Shown here piece by piece: positions 33,948 through 41,671 of a stretch of 64,000 nucleotides of DNA. The first letter of the stretch is position 1. Every line of letters begins with the position of its first letter. The notes under the pieces are model-generated. The model saw nothing but the letters and a program-made list of their open reading frames with translations, had not been told where the DNA came from and ran no database searches. Made by a program: the position numbers and the translations under genes. The stretch is from Achromobacter anxifer (GTDB taxonomy: Bacteria > Pseudomonadota > Gammaproteobacteria > Burkholderiales > Burkholderiaceae_B): the NCBI RefSeq assembly GCF_903652925.1, contig NZ_CAHLAR010000013.1, forward strand, positions 1 through 64,000, in the 5' to 3' direction.

Positions 33948-34648
33948 GCGCCGCCCCGCTGCACGTCGGCATCGTCGCCTGCTCCTCCGAAGGCGCGGCG
34001 CTGTGCTACCGCACCCTGTGCGCGGAAGGCGCGGCTCGCCTCGGGCCGCATGCCCACCCCGAGATTTCACTGCACACGCATTCGCTGGCGGACTACGTGG
34101 CCTGCCTGGACCGCGCCGACCTGGCCGGCGTGGGCGCGCTGATGCTGTCCTCGGCGGACAAGCTGGCGCGCGCGGGCGCGGATTTCCTGATCTGCCCCGA
34201 CAACACCATCCACCAGGCGCTGGGCCATGTATTGCCGCAATCGCCCCTGCCCTGGCTGCACATCGCCGAGGAAGTCGCGGCCGAGGCCCGCGCCCGCGGC
34301 TATCGCCGCATCGGCATCCTGGGCACGCGCTGGCTGGTGGACAGCAGCGTCTATCCGGACAAGCTGGAAGCGCAGGGCCTGCAATGGCTGCGGCCGTCCG
34401 AGGAAGACCGCGACACGCTGGCCCGCGTCATCATGGACGAGCTGGTGTACGGCGTATTCAAGCCCGAATCGGTGGCCCGGCTGCAGGCCGTGATCGCCCG
34501 CCTGCGCGAGGCCGGCTGCGACGCCGTGGTGCTGGGATGCACCGAATTGCCGCTGGTGCTGGACGACCGCAATTCCGCCTTGCCGACGCTGGATTCGACC
34601 CGCATTCTCGCGCGCGCGGCGCTCGGGCGCGCCCTGCGGTCTGTCTGA
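33944..34648 (+). CDS. aspartate/glutamate racemase family protein
   Basis: 234 residues, PLP-independent racemase fold. The two catalytic cysteines are visible: Cys84 in ICPDNTIH and Cys199 in LGCTELP. In typical members the first motif is C-N-T or C-T-N-T; here CPDNT. It may interconvert L- and D-Asp/Glu or hydantoins. It is co-translated with MarR. A dadA gene for D-amino-acid oxidation lies 14 kb downstream but is unlinked. Confidence 0.83.
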   Translation: MSAAPLHVGIVACSSEGAALCYRTLCAEGAARLGPHAHPEISLHTHSLADYVACLDRADLAGVGALMLSSADKLARAGADFLICPDNTIHQALGHVLPQSPLPWLHIAEEVAAEARARGYRRIGILGTRWLVDSSVYPDKLEAQGLQWLRPSEEDRDTLARVIMDELVYGVFKPESVARLQAVIARLREAGCDAVVLGCTELPLVLDDRNSALPTLDSTRILARAALGRALRSV

Positions 34649-34706
34649 GCCGGGCTCGCCTCAGCCGGGTCCGCCTGAGCCAGGTTCGCCTGCCCCGGGT
34701 TCGCCT
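34647..34706. repeat. four tandem 15-bp units after the racemase stop
   Basis: Four head-to-tail units close to GAGCCGGGTTCGCCT begin at the racemase stop codon and fill the gap to the convergent Crp-like gene. Variation between units is mostly single C/T or G/A changes. Confidence 0.8.
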
Positions 34707-34717
34707 GCCCCCGCCCT

Positions 34718-35428
34718 TCAGATCTGATCCAGGCCGTACTGGCGCAGGCGCTCCAGATCCAGCACCTTGATCTGGTTGTAGGCCAGCGCCAGGATCCCCA
34801 GGTCAGCCAGCGCCTGCAAGGCCTGGTTGACCCGCTGGCGCGACAGGCCCGTCAAATAGCCTAGTTCTTCCTGCGATATCGCCAGCGTCAGGTCGGTGGA
34901 CGGGTACAGCTGCGGGTTGAACAGCTGCGCCAGGGATTGCGCCACTCGCGCGTCCGCGTCCAGCAAACGGTGGTTCTGGATGGAGGCGATGAACTCGCCC
35001 ATGCGGTTGTTCAACTGGCCGATGACGAAATGCGAGAACGGCAGGCTGGCCGCCAGCAGCGCATGAAAGGTGGCCGTGGGCACCTGCAACACCAGGGACG
35101 GCTGGATCGCCACCACGTCGTACTTGCGCAGCTCGCGCTTGATGACGCTGCCCTCGCCGAACCAGCCTCCTGGCGGCACTCCCGAAAACGTGCAGCTGCG
35201 GCCCGACTCGTTATAGATGGCCAGCTTCAGCAGGCCCGAATGCACGCCCAGCCAATGGTCCGAGGGCGCGTTGCGCCGCGCGATCCAGGCGCCGTTGGCG
35301 GCGTGGTCGGCGCGCGCAGTGGCCAGCACCAGGTCCTGGTGGCGGGCCTCCAGCGCGGCGTACCAGGCGCAGGCCTCGAACAGGCCGGCCAGCTCCGCGG
35401 CGGAAACGGTGTTTGAAACGTCGGACAT
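34718..35428 (-). CDS. Crp/Fnr-family transcriptional regulator
   Basis: 236-residue cyclic-nucleotide-domain regulator with C-terminal HTH SQEELGYLTGLSRQRVNQALQAL. It has no FeS-type cysteine set. The ligand-pocket signature (GGWFGEGSVI) departs from that of cAMP-binding Crp. It is divergent from the acyl-CoA synthetase gene across a 162-base region, so control of that gene and the following dehydrogenase is likely. Confidence 0.85.
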   Translation of the reverse strand: MSDVSNTVSAAELAGLFEACAWYAALEARHQDLVLATARADHAANGAWIARRNAPSDHWLGVHSGLLKLAIYNESGRSCTFSGVPPGGWFGEGSVIKRELRKYDVVAIQPSLVLQVPTATFHALLAASLPFSHFVIGQLNNRMGEFIASIQNHRLLDADARVAQSLAQLFNPQLYPSTDLTLAISQEELGYLTGLSRQRVNQALQALADLGILALAYNQIKVLDLERLRQYGLDQI

Positions 35429-35471
35429 GGAAATTACCGTGTAAAACTGGGGGATACTAGGCTTGCCGGGC

Positions 35472-35493
35472 GTCTGTCATGCAGGCGACAGAC
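35472..35493. promoter_or_regulatory. inverted repeat GTCTGTC-N8-GACAGAC
   Basis: A perfect 7-bp inverted repeat between the divergent Crp-like and acyl-CoA synthetase genes. Size and symmetry suit a Crp/Fnr-family dimer, so it is the best candidate operator for the adjacent regulator. Confidence 0.45.
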
Positions 35494-35590
35494 AGCATTT
35501 TCGGCCCCACCGTAAGCTAGGGCAAGCGACGGGGATCAAACGCCCCGCATACGGATAAGGGACGCCGGCGCGTCCCGACAGGAGACAAGC

Positions 35591-37249
35591 ATGAGCGGTA
35601 TGTTCGATAGCGGCCTTGCGCGCCGCGACGCCAACTACGAAGCCCTGACCCCGGTGGACTTCATCGCCCGCGCGGCGCAGGTCTACGGGCAGCGGCTGGC
35701 CATCGTCCACGGCAAGGTGCGGCGCAACTGGGCCCAGACCTACGAGCGCGCCCAGCGCCTGGCCGGCGCCCTGGCGCAGGCCGGCATCAAGCACGGCGAC
35801 ACCGTCGCCGTGATGCTGCCCAACATTCCCGCCATGGTCGAGGCGCACTTCGGCGTGCCCATGCTGGGCGCCGTGCTCAATACCCTGAACACCCGCCTGG
35901 ACACGCCCAGCGTGCTGTTCATGCTGGGCCACGGCGAAGCGCAGGCGCTGATCGTGGACACCGAATACGCCGAGCTCGCGCAACGCGCCCGGGCCGAGTT
36001 TCCGCATCTGAAGCTGATCTCGGTGCACGACCTGGACAGCGCCCCGGCCGAGCTGCCCGGCGCGGTCGACTACGAAGCCTTCCTGGCCGGCGCGCCAGCC
36101 AGCTACGACTGGAAGCCGCCCGCCGACGAATGGGACGCCATCGCGCTGAACTACACGTCCGGCACCACCGGCGACCCCAAGGGCGTGGTCTACCACTACC
36201 GCGGCGCCTACCTGAACGCCATCAGCAACATCCTGGAATGGGACATGCCCAAGCATGCGGTCTATCTGTGGACCCTGCCGCTGTTCCACTGCAACGGCTG
36301 GTGCTTCGCCTGGACGGTGGCGGCGCGCGCCGGGGTCAACGTGTGCCTGCGCAAGTTCGACCCGCAGACCGTGTTCGACCTGATCCGCGCCGAAGGCGTC
36401 ACCCACTATTGCGGCGCGCCCATCGTGCAAAGCGCGCTGGCCAACGCGCCGGCCGAAATGCGCGCCGGCATCGACCATACCGTGCGCACCATGGTGGCGG
36501 GCGCCGCGCCCGCGCCGGCCGTCATCGCCAAGATGCGCGACATCGGCTTCGAGCTGACCCACGTGTACGGCCTGACCGAAGTCTACGGACCGGCCGCCGT
36601 CTGCGCCCGCCAGGAAGCCTGGGACGCGCTGGACGAGGAAGAGCGCGCATTGCGCAACGCGCGCCAGGGCGTGCGCTATCACCTGCAGGCCGGCGTGTCC
36701 GTGCGCAATCCCGAGACCATGGAGGAAGTGCCGCCCGACGAGCAGACCATCGGCGAGGTCATGTTCCGCGGCAACATCTGCATGAAGGGCTATCTGAAGA
36801 ACGAGCGCGCCACCGAACAGGCTTTCGCCGGCGGCTGGTTCCACACCGGCGACCTGGGCGTGATGACGGCCGACGGCTATGTGCGCATCAAGGACCGCAG
36901 CAAGGACATCATCATTTCCGGCGGCGAGAACATCTCCAGCATCGAGGTGGAGGACGCGCTCTACCGCCACCCCGCCGTGGCGGCGGTGGCCGTGGTGGCC
37001 ATGCCCGATCCCAAATGGGGCGAGACGCCCTGCGCCTTCGTCGAGCTAAAGCCAGGCTGCAGCGCCACCGAAGAAGAAATCATCGCGCACTGCAAGCTGC
37101 TGTTGCCCGGCTTCAAGGTGCCGCGCGCGGTGCGCTTCGGCGAACTGCCCAAGACCTCCACCGGCAAGATCCAGAAATTCGAACTGCGCGCCGCCGTCGG
37201 CGCGACCAAGGCCATCGACGTGGCCGGTTCCGGCAAGAAGACCGGCTGA
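35591..37249 (+). CDS. acyl-CoA synthetase (AMP-dependent, DmdB-like)
   Basis: 552-residue ANL ligase: NYTSGTTGDPKG near residues 187-198, HVYGLTEVYGP adenine motif, and the C-terminal PKTSTGKIQKFELR lysine. The segment LPLFHCNGWCFAWTV is typical of the medium-chain/methylmercaptopropionate (DmdB-like) branch. GACAGGAGACAAGC precedes the ATG. It lies 39 bases before an acyl-CoA dehydrogenase gene, forming a two-step acid activation and oxidation operon. Confidence 0.88.
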   Translation: MSGMFDSGLARRDANYEALTPVDFIARAAQVYGQRLAIVHGKVRRNWAQTYERAQRLAGALAQAGIKHGDTVAVMLPNIPAMVEAHFGVPMLGAVLNTLNTRLDTPSVLFMLGHGEAQALIVDTEYAELAQRARAEFPHLKLISVHDLDSAPAELPGAVDYEAFLAGAPASYDWKPPADEWDAIALNYTSGTTGDPKGVVYHYRGAYLNAISNILEWDMPKHAVYLWTLPLFHCNGWCFAWTVAARAGVNVCLRKFDPQTVFDLIRAEGVTHYCGAPIVQSALANAPAEMRAGIDHTVRTMVAGAAPAPAVIAKMRDIGFELTHVYGLTEVYGPAAVCARQEAWDALDEEERALRNARQGVRYHLQAGVSVRNPETMEEVPPDEQTIGEVMFRGNICMKGYLKNERATEQAFAGGWFHTGDLGVMTADGYVRIKDRSKDIIISGGENISSIEVEDALYRHPAVAAVAVVAMPDPKWGETPCAFVELKPGCSATEEEIIAHCKLLLPGFKVPRAVRFGELPKTSTGKIQKFELRAAVGATKAIDVAGSGKKTG

Positions 37250-37288
37250 ATCCCACGTCCCCCAATCCCATCCAGGAGCTCCGACGCC

Positions 37289-39058
37289 ATGACGTACCAA
37301 GCCCCCGTGAAAGACATGCTGTTCGTGTTGAACCATCTTGCCGGCCTGCCGCAAGTCGCCACGCTGCCGGGTTTCGAGGAAGCCACGCCCGACACCACCC
37401 AGGCCGTGCTGGAGGAATCCGCGCGCTACGCCGGCGACGTGCTGGCCCCGCTGAACCATCCCGCCGACCGCGAGCCCAGCGCCTGGCGCGACGGCGCCGT
37501 GACCACCTCGCCGGGCTTCAAGGACGCCTTCCGCCTGTACGCCGAAGCCGGCTGGCAAGGCATGACGCATCCCGTCGAATACGGCGGCCAGGGCCTGCCG
37601 GGCCTGATCGGCTCGCCCTGCTCCGAAATGCTGAACGCCGCCAACCTGTCGTTCGCGCTGTGCCCGCTGCTGACCAATGGCGCGATCGAGGCGCTGCTGA
37701 CGGCCGGCTCGGCCGAGCTGAAGGAACGCTACATCGGCCCCATGATCTCCGGGCAATGGACCGGCACCATGAACCTGACCGAGCCGCAGGCGGGCTCCGA
37801 CCTGGCCATGATCCGCTCGCGCGCGCAGCCCGCGGGCGACGGCACCTACCGGATCTCCGGCACCAAGATCTTCATCACCTACGGCGAACACGATCTGGCC
37901 GAGAACATCCTGCACCTGGTGCTGGCGCGCCTGCCCGACGCGCCCGAAGGCGTCAAAGGCATTTCGCTGTTCCTGGTGCCCAAGTTCCTGGTCAATGGGG
38001 ACGGCACGCTGGGCGCGCGCAACGACGTGCATTGCGTGTCCATCGAACACAAGCTGGGCATCAAGGCCAGCCCCACCAGCACCCTGCAATTCGGCGACGC
38101 GGGCGGCGCGCTGGGCTACCTGGTCGGCCAGGAAAACCGCGGCCTGGACGCCATGTTCATCATGATGAACGCCGCCCGCTACGCGGTCGGCGTGCAGGGC
38201 GTGGCCATCGCCGACCGCGCCCACCAGCACGCGCTGGCCTATGCTGCCGAACGCGTGCAGAGCCGCCCGGTGGACGGCTCGTCCAAGGACGCGGTGCCCA
38301 TCATCCAGCACCCCGATGTGCGCCGCATGCTGGGCACGATGCGCGCGCTGACCGAGGCCGGCCGCGCGCTGGCCTACTACACCGCGGGCCACGCCGACCT
38401 GGCGCACGCCAGCCCCGACGCCGAAGCCCGCCGGCGCCATCTGGCCGTGCAGGAATACCTGGTGCCCATCGTCAAGGGCTGGTGCACCGAGATGTCCATC
38501 GACGTGGCCAGCCTGGGCGTGCAGGTGCACGGCGGCATGGGCTTCATCGAGGAGACCGGCGCGGCGCAGTACTACCGCGACGCGCGCATTCTCACCATTT
38601 ACGAAGGCACCACGGCGATCCAGGCGAATGACCTGGTGGGCCGCAAGACCCTGCGCGACGGCGGCGCCGTCGCCCGCGCCCTGCTGGCCGAGGTCGGCAA
38701 GACCGAAGCCGCGCTGGAAGCCCGCAGCGAGCCCGCCGCCCGCCTGATGCTGACGCCGCTGCGCCAGGCCCGCGCGGCCCTGGCGGACGCGGTCGATTTC
38801 GTCCTGGCCAACGCCGCCAAGCGCCCCAACGCGGTGTTCGCCGCGGCAGTTCCCTATCTGCTGCTGGCGGGCACCACCCTGGCCGGCTGGCAGATGGCCC
38901 GCGCGCTGCTGGCCAGCCTGGACCTGCGCCAGGAAGACCCGGCCTTCCATGACGCCAAGATCGCCACGGCGCAGTGCTACGCGTTGCATAAGTTGAGCCA
39001 GGCTGCGGGGTTGGCGGCGGTGGTGCTCGGGTCGGGGGAGTATGAGGTGCAGCCGTAG
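37289..39058 (+). CDS. acyl-CoA dehydrogenase (DmdC-like, long form)
   Basis: 589-residue FAD enzyme introducing a 2,3-double bond into an acyl-CoA. Signature segments are MNLTEPQAGSDLAMI, GTKIFITYGEH and GGMGFIEETGAAQYYRD; the catalytic base is Glu439 in IYEGTTAIQANDL. The ~200 extra C-terminal residues fit the long DmdC/FadE-like class acting with DmdB-like ligases. The last ~75 coding bases lose C (38981-39050: 12 C versus 35 G) next to the second structured element. Confidence 0.88.
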   Translation: MTYQAPVKDMLFVLNHLAGLPQVATLPGFEEATPDTTQAVLEESARYAGDVLAPLNHPADREPSAWRDGAVTTSPGFKDAFRLYAEAGWQGMTHPVEYGGQGLPGLIGSPCSEMLNAANLSFALCPLLTNGAIEALLTAGSAELKERYIGPMISGQWTGTMNLTEPQAGSDLAMIRSRAQPAGDGTYRISGTKIFITYGEHDLAENILHLVLARLPDAPEGVKGISLFLVPKFLVNGDGTLGARNDVHCVSIEHKLGIKASPTSTLQFGDAGGALGYLVGQENRGLDAMFIMMNAARYAVGVQGVAIADRAHQHALAYAAERVQSRPVDGSSKDAVPIIQHPDVRRMLGTMRALTEAGRALAYYTAGHADLAHASPDAEARRRHLAVQEYLVPIVKGWCTEMSIDVASLGVQVHGGMGFIEETGAAQYYRDARILTIYEGTTAIQANDLVGRKTLRDGGAVARALLAEVGKTEAALEARSEPAARLMLTPLRQARAALADAVDFVLANAAKRPNAVFAAAVPYLLLAGTTLAGWQMARALLASLDLRQEDPAFHDAKIATAQCYALHKLSQAAGLAAVVLGSGEYEVQP

Positions 39059-39157
39059 CTATCTATGGTGTGCTGCGGGTCCTTGCGTGGGGTTCGTTCC
39101 GTCAGAGGTCTCGCTGGTCCGTAGTTTCTTGGTCGCGTTCCAGTGCTTCGTAGGCCG

Positions 39158-39319
39158 CCCGTCGGCGCGGGCGGCTGAGTGGCGGGCGCCCACGATTGCG
39201 GTCCGGAGCCTTCGCTCCGGACTTCCCCCTTGTCATCCTCGTCCAGGCCTACGGCCTTCCCTTCGGATTCCCTCGGGCGCATCGAGGTTGCCCGCCACTC
39301 AGCCGCCCGCGCCGACGGG
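39158..39319 (-). other. hairpin module in reverse orientation (copy 2, left)
   Basis: A perfect 30-bp stem (39158-39187 with 39290-39319) encloses a 102-base core that reads, on the minus strand, CGAGGGAATCCGAAGG, AGGCC-GTA-GGCCT, GAGGATGAC and GTCCGGAGC-GAAG-GCTCCGGAC, the same order as the + strand modules. The left arm matches sequence present in element copy 1, where the module is absent; the right arm is an inverted duplicate of it. Confidence 0.7.
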
Positions 39320-39382
39320 CTACTTAAGTCTTGGCCTGATGCGCTGCTGGAGCCGTGGTCGGGGACGAGTCTTGGGCTGCCC

Positions 39383-39416
39383 GTAATTCTCGGCCGCGCG
39401 GGCGGCCGACAATTAC
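39383..39416. repeat. 34-base imperfect palindrome in element copy 2
   Basis: Arms of 17 bases pair at 15 positions (outer GTAATT, inner CGGCCGC). It is the counterpart of 20105-20138 in copy 1, same length and centre with different outer arms. Confidence 0.8.
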
Positions 39417-39681
39417 ATACGTGATTTCTTTGATTTCTATTGCGTTCGCTTGCGCGAATGCGGTGAGTGGTTTGCTAATGATGCCCGGCTCATCGGGGGT
39501 GGGCGGTGATGGGTGGCGCGCAGCGTCATCGCGTGACGCAAGACACTGCGTAAGCCCCAAAAGGCCGCCCGCGCGGCCGGCCTGGGGCGGGCCCCGCAAG
39601 ACTCTCCGCCCCCCTCGTTCGTGGCCAGAACGCCAAGCACACCTCCCGTCCCAGCGCCCGTGAAGTTTCAACCGACGGAGC

Positions 39682-39842
39682 CTGTCGCGTCGGGGGCTCG
39701 CGATGCGCGGGGCGTCGATAAGCCCGAGGGAATCCGAAGGCAGTCGCCGGAGGCGACAACGAGGATGACGCAGGGGAAGTCCGGAGCGAAGGCTCCGGAC
39801 CGCAATCGTTGCCCCGCGCATCGCGAGCCCCCGACGCGACAG
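39682..39842 (+). other. hairpin module: 97-base core in a perfect 32-bp stem (copy 2, right)
   Basis: Arm 39682-39713 is the exact complement of 39811-39842. The 97-base core (39714-39810) has the same length as in copy 1, with hairpins GTCGCC-GGA-GGCGAC (39743-39757) and GTCCGGAGC-GAAG-GCTCCGGAC (39779-39800). Each differs from copy 1 by a C-G to T-A swap on both arms, i.e. compensatory change. Confidence 0.7.
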
Positions 39843-39870
39843 ACGTCTCAAGAACCAAGCAACAGCCAGA

Positions 39871-41094
39871 TCAAGAACCAACCAACAAACGCTCCCCCCT
39901 CGGCACCGTCACCACCCAAAACACCAACGCAACAACACTAATCCCCGCCCCCAACAAGCAAACCCCCACCCACCCCGCCACCCCATAAACCACAGTAGAA
40001 GCAATCGACCCCACCCCACTCCCCACCGCATAAAACATCATGTACCCCCCCACCAGCCGGCTATGCGCCCGCGGATTCACGCTGAAGATCATCGTCTGAT
40101 TGGTCACATGCAGCGCCTGCAAGGCAATGTCCAGGATCAGCACGCCCAAGGCCAGCAGCCACAGGCTGTGTTCCAGGAACGCAATAGGCACCCAGGCCAG
40201 GCATAGCAGCGCCAGCCCCACCGCGGTGGTGCGCTCGCCCTGCCCGCTGTCGGCCAGGCGTCCGGCGCGCGCCGCCATCAGCACCCCGGCGACGCCCACC
40301 AATCCGAAAGCGCCCACCGCGCTATGCGTAAGGGAGTAAGGCGGCGCGCTCAGGGGTAGCACCAGCGCGGTCCAGAAAGCGCTGAAGGCGGCGAACATCA
40401 GCAGCGCGATCATGCCGCGCACGCGCAGCACGCGCTCGGTGGCCAGCAGGCCGTAAAGCGAGCGCAGCAGGGCCCAATAGCCCAGGTTCACGGAAGGCAG
40501 CCGGCGTTGCGGCAAGCGCCGCACCAGCACCACGGCCAATACGGCCGACAGCGCCGCCGACACCACGTAGACCGCGCGCCAGCCCCACAGGTCCGCCACT
40601 GCCCCCGCCAAGGTGCGCGCCAGCAGCAGGCCGATCACCACCCCGCCCTGCGCCGCGCCGACCACGCGGCCGCGTTCGCCAGGCGCGGCCAGCGCCGCGG
40701 ACAGGGCCAGCAGGCCTTGCGTCATCGCCGTCCCCAGCAGGCCCAGGGCCACCATGCCCAGCAGCAGCCAGGGCGTGCCAGCCGACAACGCGACCGCGGC
40801 CAACGCCAGCACCAGCAGCGCCAGTTGCCCCAGCATCAGGCGCCGCCGGTCCAGCAGGTCGCCCAGCGGCACCACGAACAGCAGCGCCAGCGCGCAGCCC
40901 AGTTGCGTCGCGGTGACCACGATGCCCACCGCGCTTTCGGCGATGCCGAATTCGCGGCCGATGGCATCGAGCAGTGGCTGAGCGTAATACACGTTGGCCA
41001 CGCTCAGGCCACAGGCCACCGCCAGCAGCATCACTAGCGATCCAGGCATCGGCCCCTGGGATCCGGGGTTGGCAGGTTCTGTTCGGGCTGACAT
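39871..41094 (-). CDS. MFS transporter (drug/metabolite exporter)
   Basis: 407-residue major-facilitator protein with 12 predicted helices and the loop 2-3 motif PLGDLLDRRRLM. The N-terminus GLSVANVYYAQPLLDAIGREFGI marks the YdeE/YgaY-like exporter group. The ATG at 41094 is chosen because GGAG lies eight bases upstream, within an earlier ATG codon. It is divergent from an HxlR repressor gene across a strong operator. Its final ~170 bases are almost free of C on the coding strand (+ strand 39901-40000: 50 C, 9 G). Confidence 0.87.
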   Translation of the reverse strand: MSARTEPANPGSQGPMPGSLVMLLAVACGLSVANVYYAQPLLDAIGREFGIAESAVGIVVTATQLGCALALLFVVPLGDLLDRRRLMLGQLALLVLALAAVALSAGTPWLLLGMVALGLLGTAMTQGLLALSAALAAPGERGRVVGAAQGGVVIGLLLARTLAGAVADLWGWRAVYVVSAALSAVLAVVLVRRLPQRRLPSVNLGYWALLRSLYGLLATERVLRVRGMIALLMFAAFSAFWTALVLPLSAPPYSLTHSAVGAFGLVGVAGVLMAARAGRLADSGQGERTTAVGLALLCLAWVPIAFLEHSLWLLALGVLILDIALQALHVTNQTMIFSVNPRAHSRLVGGYMMFYAVGSGVGSIASTVVYGVAGWVGVCLLGAGISVVALVFWVVTVPRGERLLVGS

Positions 41095-41116
41095 GCTTTG
41101 CTCCATTTTAGTTTCG

Positions 41117-41153
41117 TTATAAAACCAGAATAGTAGTTTTCAAGGTTTTATAA
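41117..41153. promoter_or_regulatory. HxlR-type operator between MFS and HxlR genes
   Basis: TTATAAAACC and its exact complement GGTTTTATAA are 17 bases apart in the AT-rich divergent region. The arms are perfect, and the spacing places two half-sites about 2.6 helical turns apart (centre to centre). It is likely the site of the adjacent HxlR repressor. Confidence 0.65.
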
Positions 41154-41203
41154 TGCAACCGAAAATTTGAAAGCCCGGTCTCCCTCATCCGCAAGGAAAC
41201 GAC

Positions 41204-41659
41204 ATGGTCAAACGCACGAGTCTCGAAGGCGCCGCCTGCCCGGTGGCACGTTCCCTGGACGCCATCGGCGACTGGTGGTCGCTGTTGATCGTGCGCGACG
41301 CTTTCGATGGCTTGCGGCGTTTTGGCGAACTGCAGAAAAGCCTGGGCGTGGCCAAGAACATCCTCAGCGACCGGCTGCGCACGCTGGTGGCGCACGGCAT
41401 CCTGGCGGTGGCGCCGGCCTCGGACGGCAGCGCCTACCAGGAATACGTGCTGACGGACAAGGGCCGCGCCTTGTTTCCTGTGATCGTCGGCCTGCGCCAA
41501 TGGGGCGAGGACCACTACTACGGTCCCGCCGAGCCGCATTCGACGCTGATCGACCGCAAGCGCGGCCAGCCGGTGCGCAAGTTGGAAATCCGGGCTCAGG
41601 ACGGCCGCCTGCTCGGCCCGGACGACGCGGTCGTGCAAAAGACCGCCACGGCCAATTAG
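41204..41659 (+). CDS. HxlR-family transcriptional regulator
   Basis: 151-residue HxlR winged-helix protein: cysteine-bearing start AACPVARSLDAIGDWWSLLIVRDAFDG and recognition helix VAKNILSDRLRTLVAHGIL. Cys12 sits where redox/aldehyde-sensing HxlR members keep a reactive cysteine. It is divergent from an MFS exporter gene and probably represses it until an inducer, often an electrophile or quinone, appears. Inducer is inference. Confidence 0.88.
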   Translation: MVKRTSLEGAACPVARSLDAIGDWWSLLIVRDAFDGLRRFGELQKSLGVAKNILSDRLRTLVAHGILAVAPASDGSAYQEYVLTDKGRALFPVIVGLRQWGEDHYYGPAEPHSTLIDRKRGQPVRKLEIRAQDGRLLGPDDAVVQKTATAN

Positions 41660-41671
41660 GCCTGGCTCCCG

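Larger units (their letters stand above)
39146..39845 (+). repeat. structured intergenic element, copy 2 (two hairpin modules)
   Basis: A ~700-base gene-free element between convergent acyl-CoA dehydrogenase and MFS genes, homologous to 20009-20566 in the same orientation. Extra length comes from a module at 39158-39319 inserted in reverse orientation. Shared hairpins include a 34-base palindrome at 39383-39416, arms GCCCCA (39554-39559) and TGGGGC (39583-39588) around the same 23-base loop as in copy 1, and the terminal module at 39682-39842. Short frames across it are shadows of the repeats, not genes. The gene-free interval runs 39059-39870. Confidence 0.8.

Noticed and set aside
39146-39881. 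Several 60-185 codon frames over element copy 2 (both strands)
   Set aside because: They read through hairpins, share repeats with frames in copy 1 but in shifted frames, and have no consistent protein sequence between copies, so they are structural sequence rather than genes.
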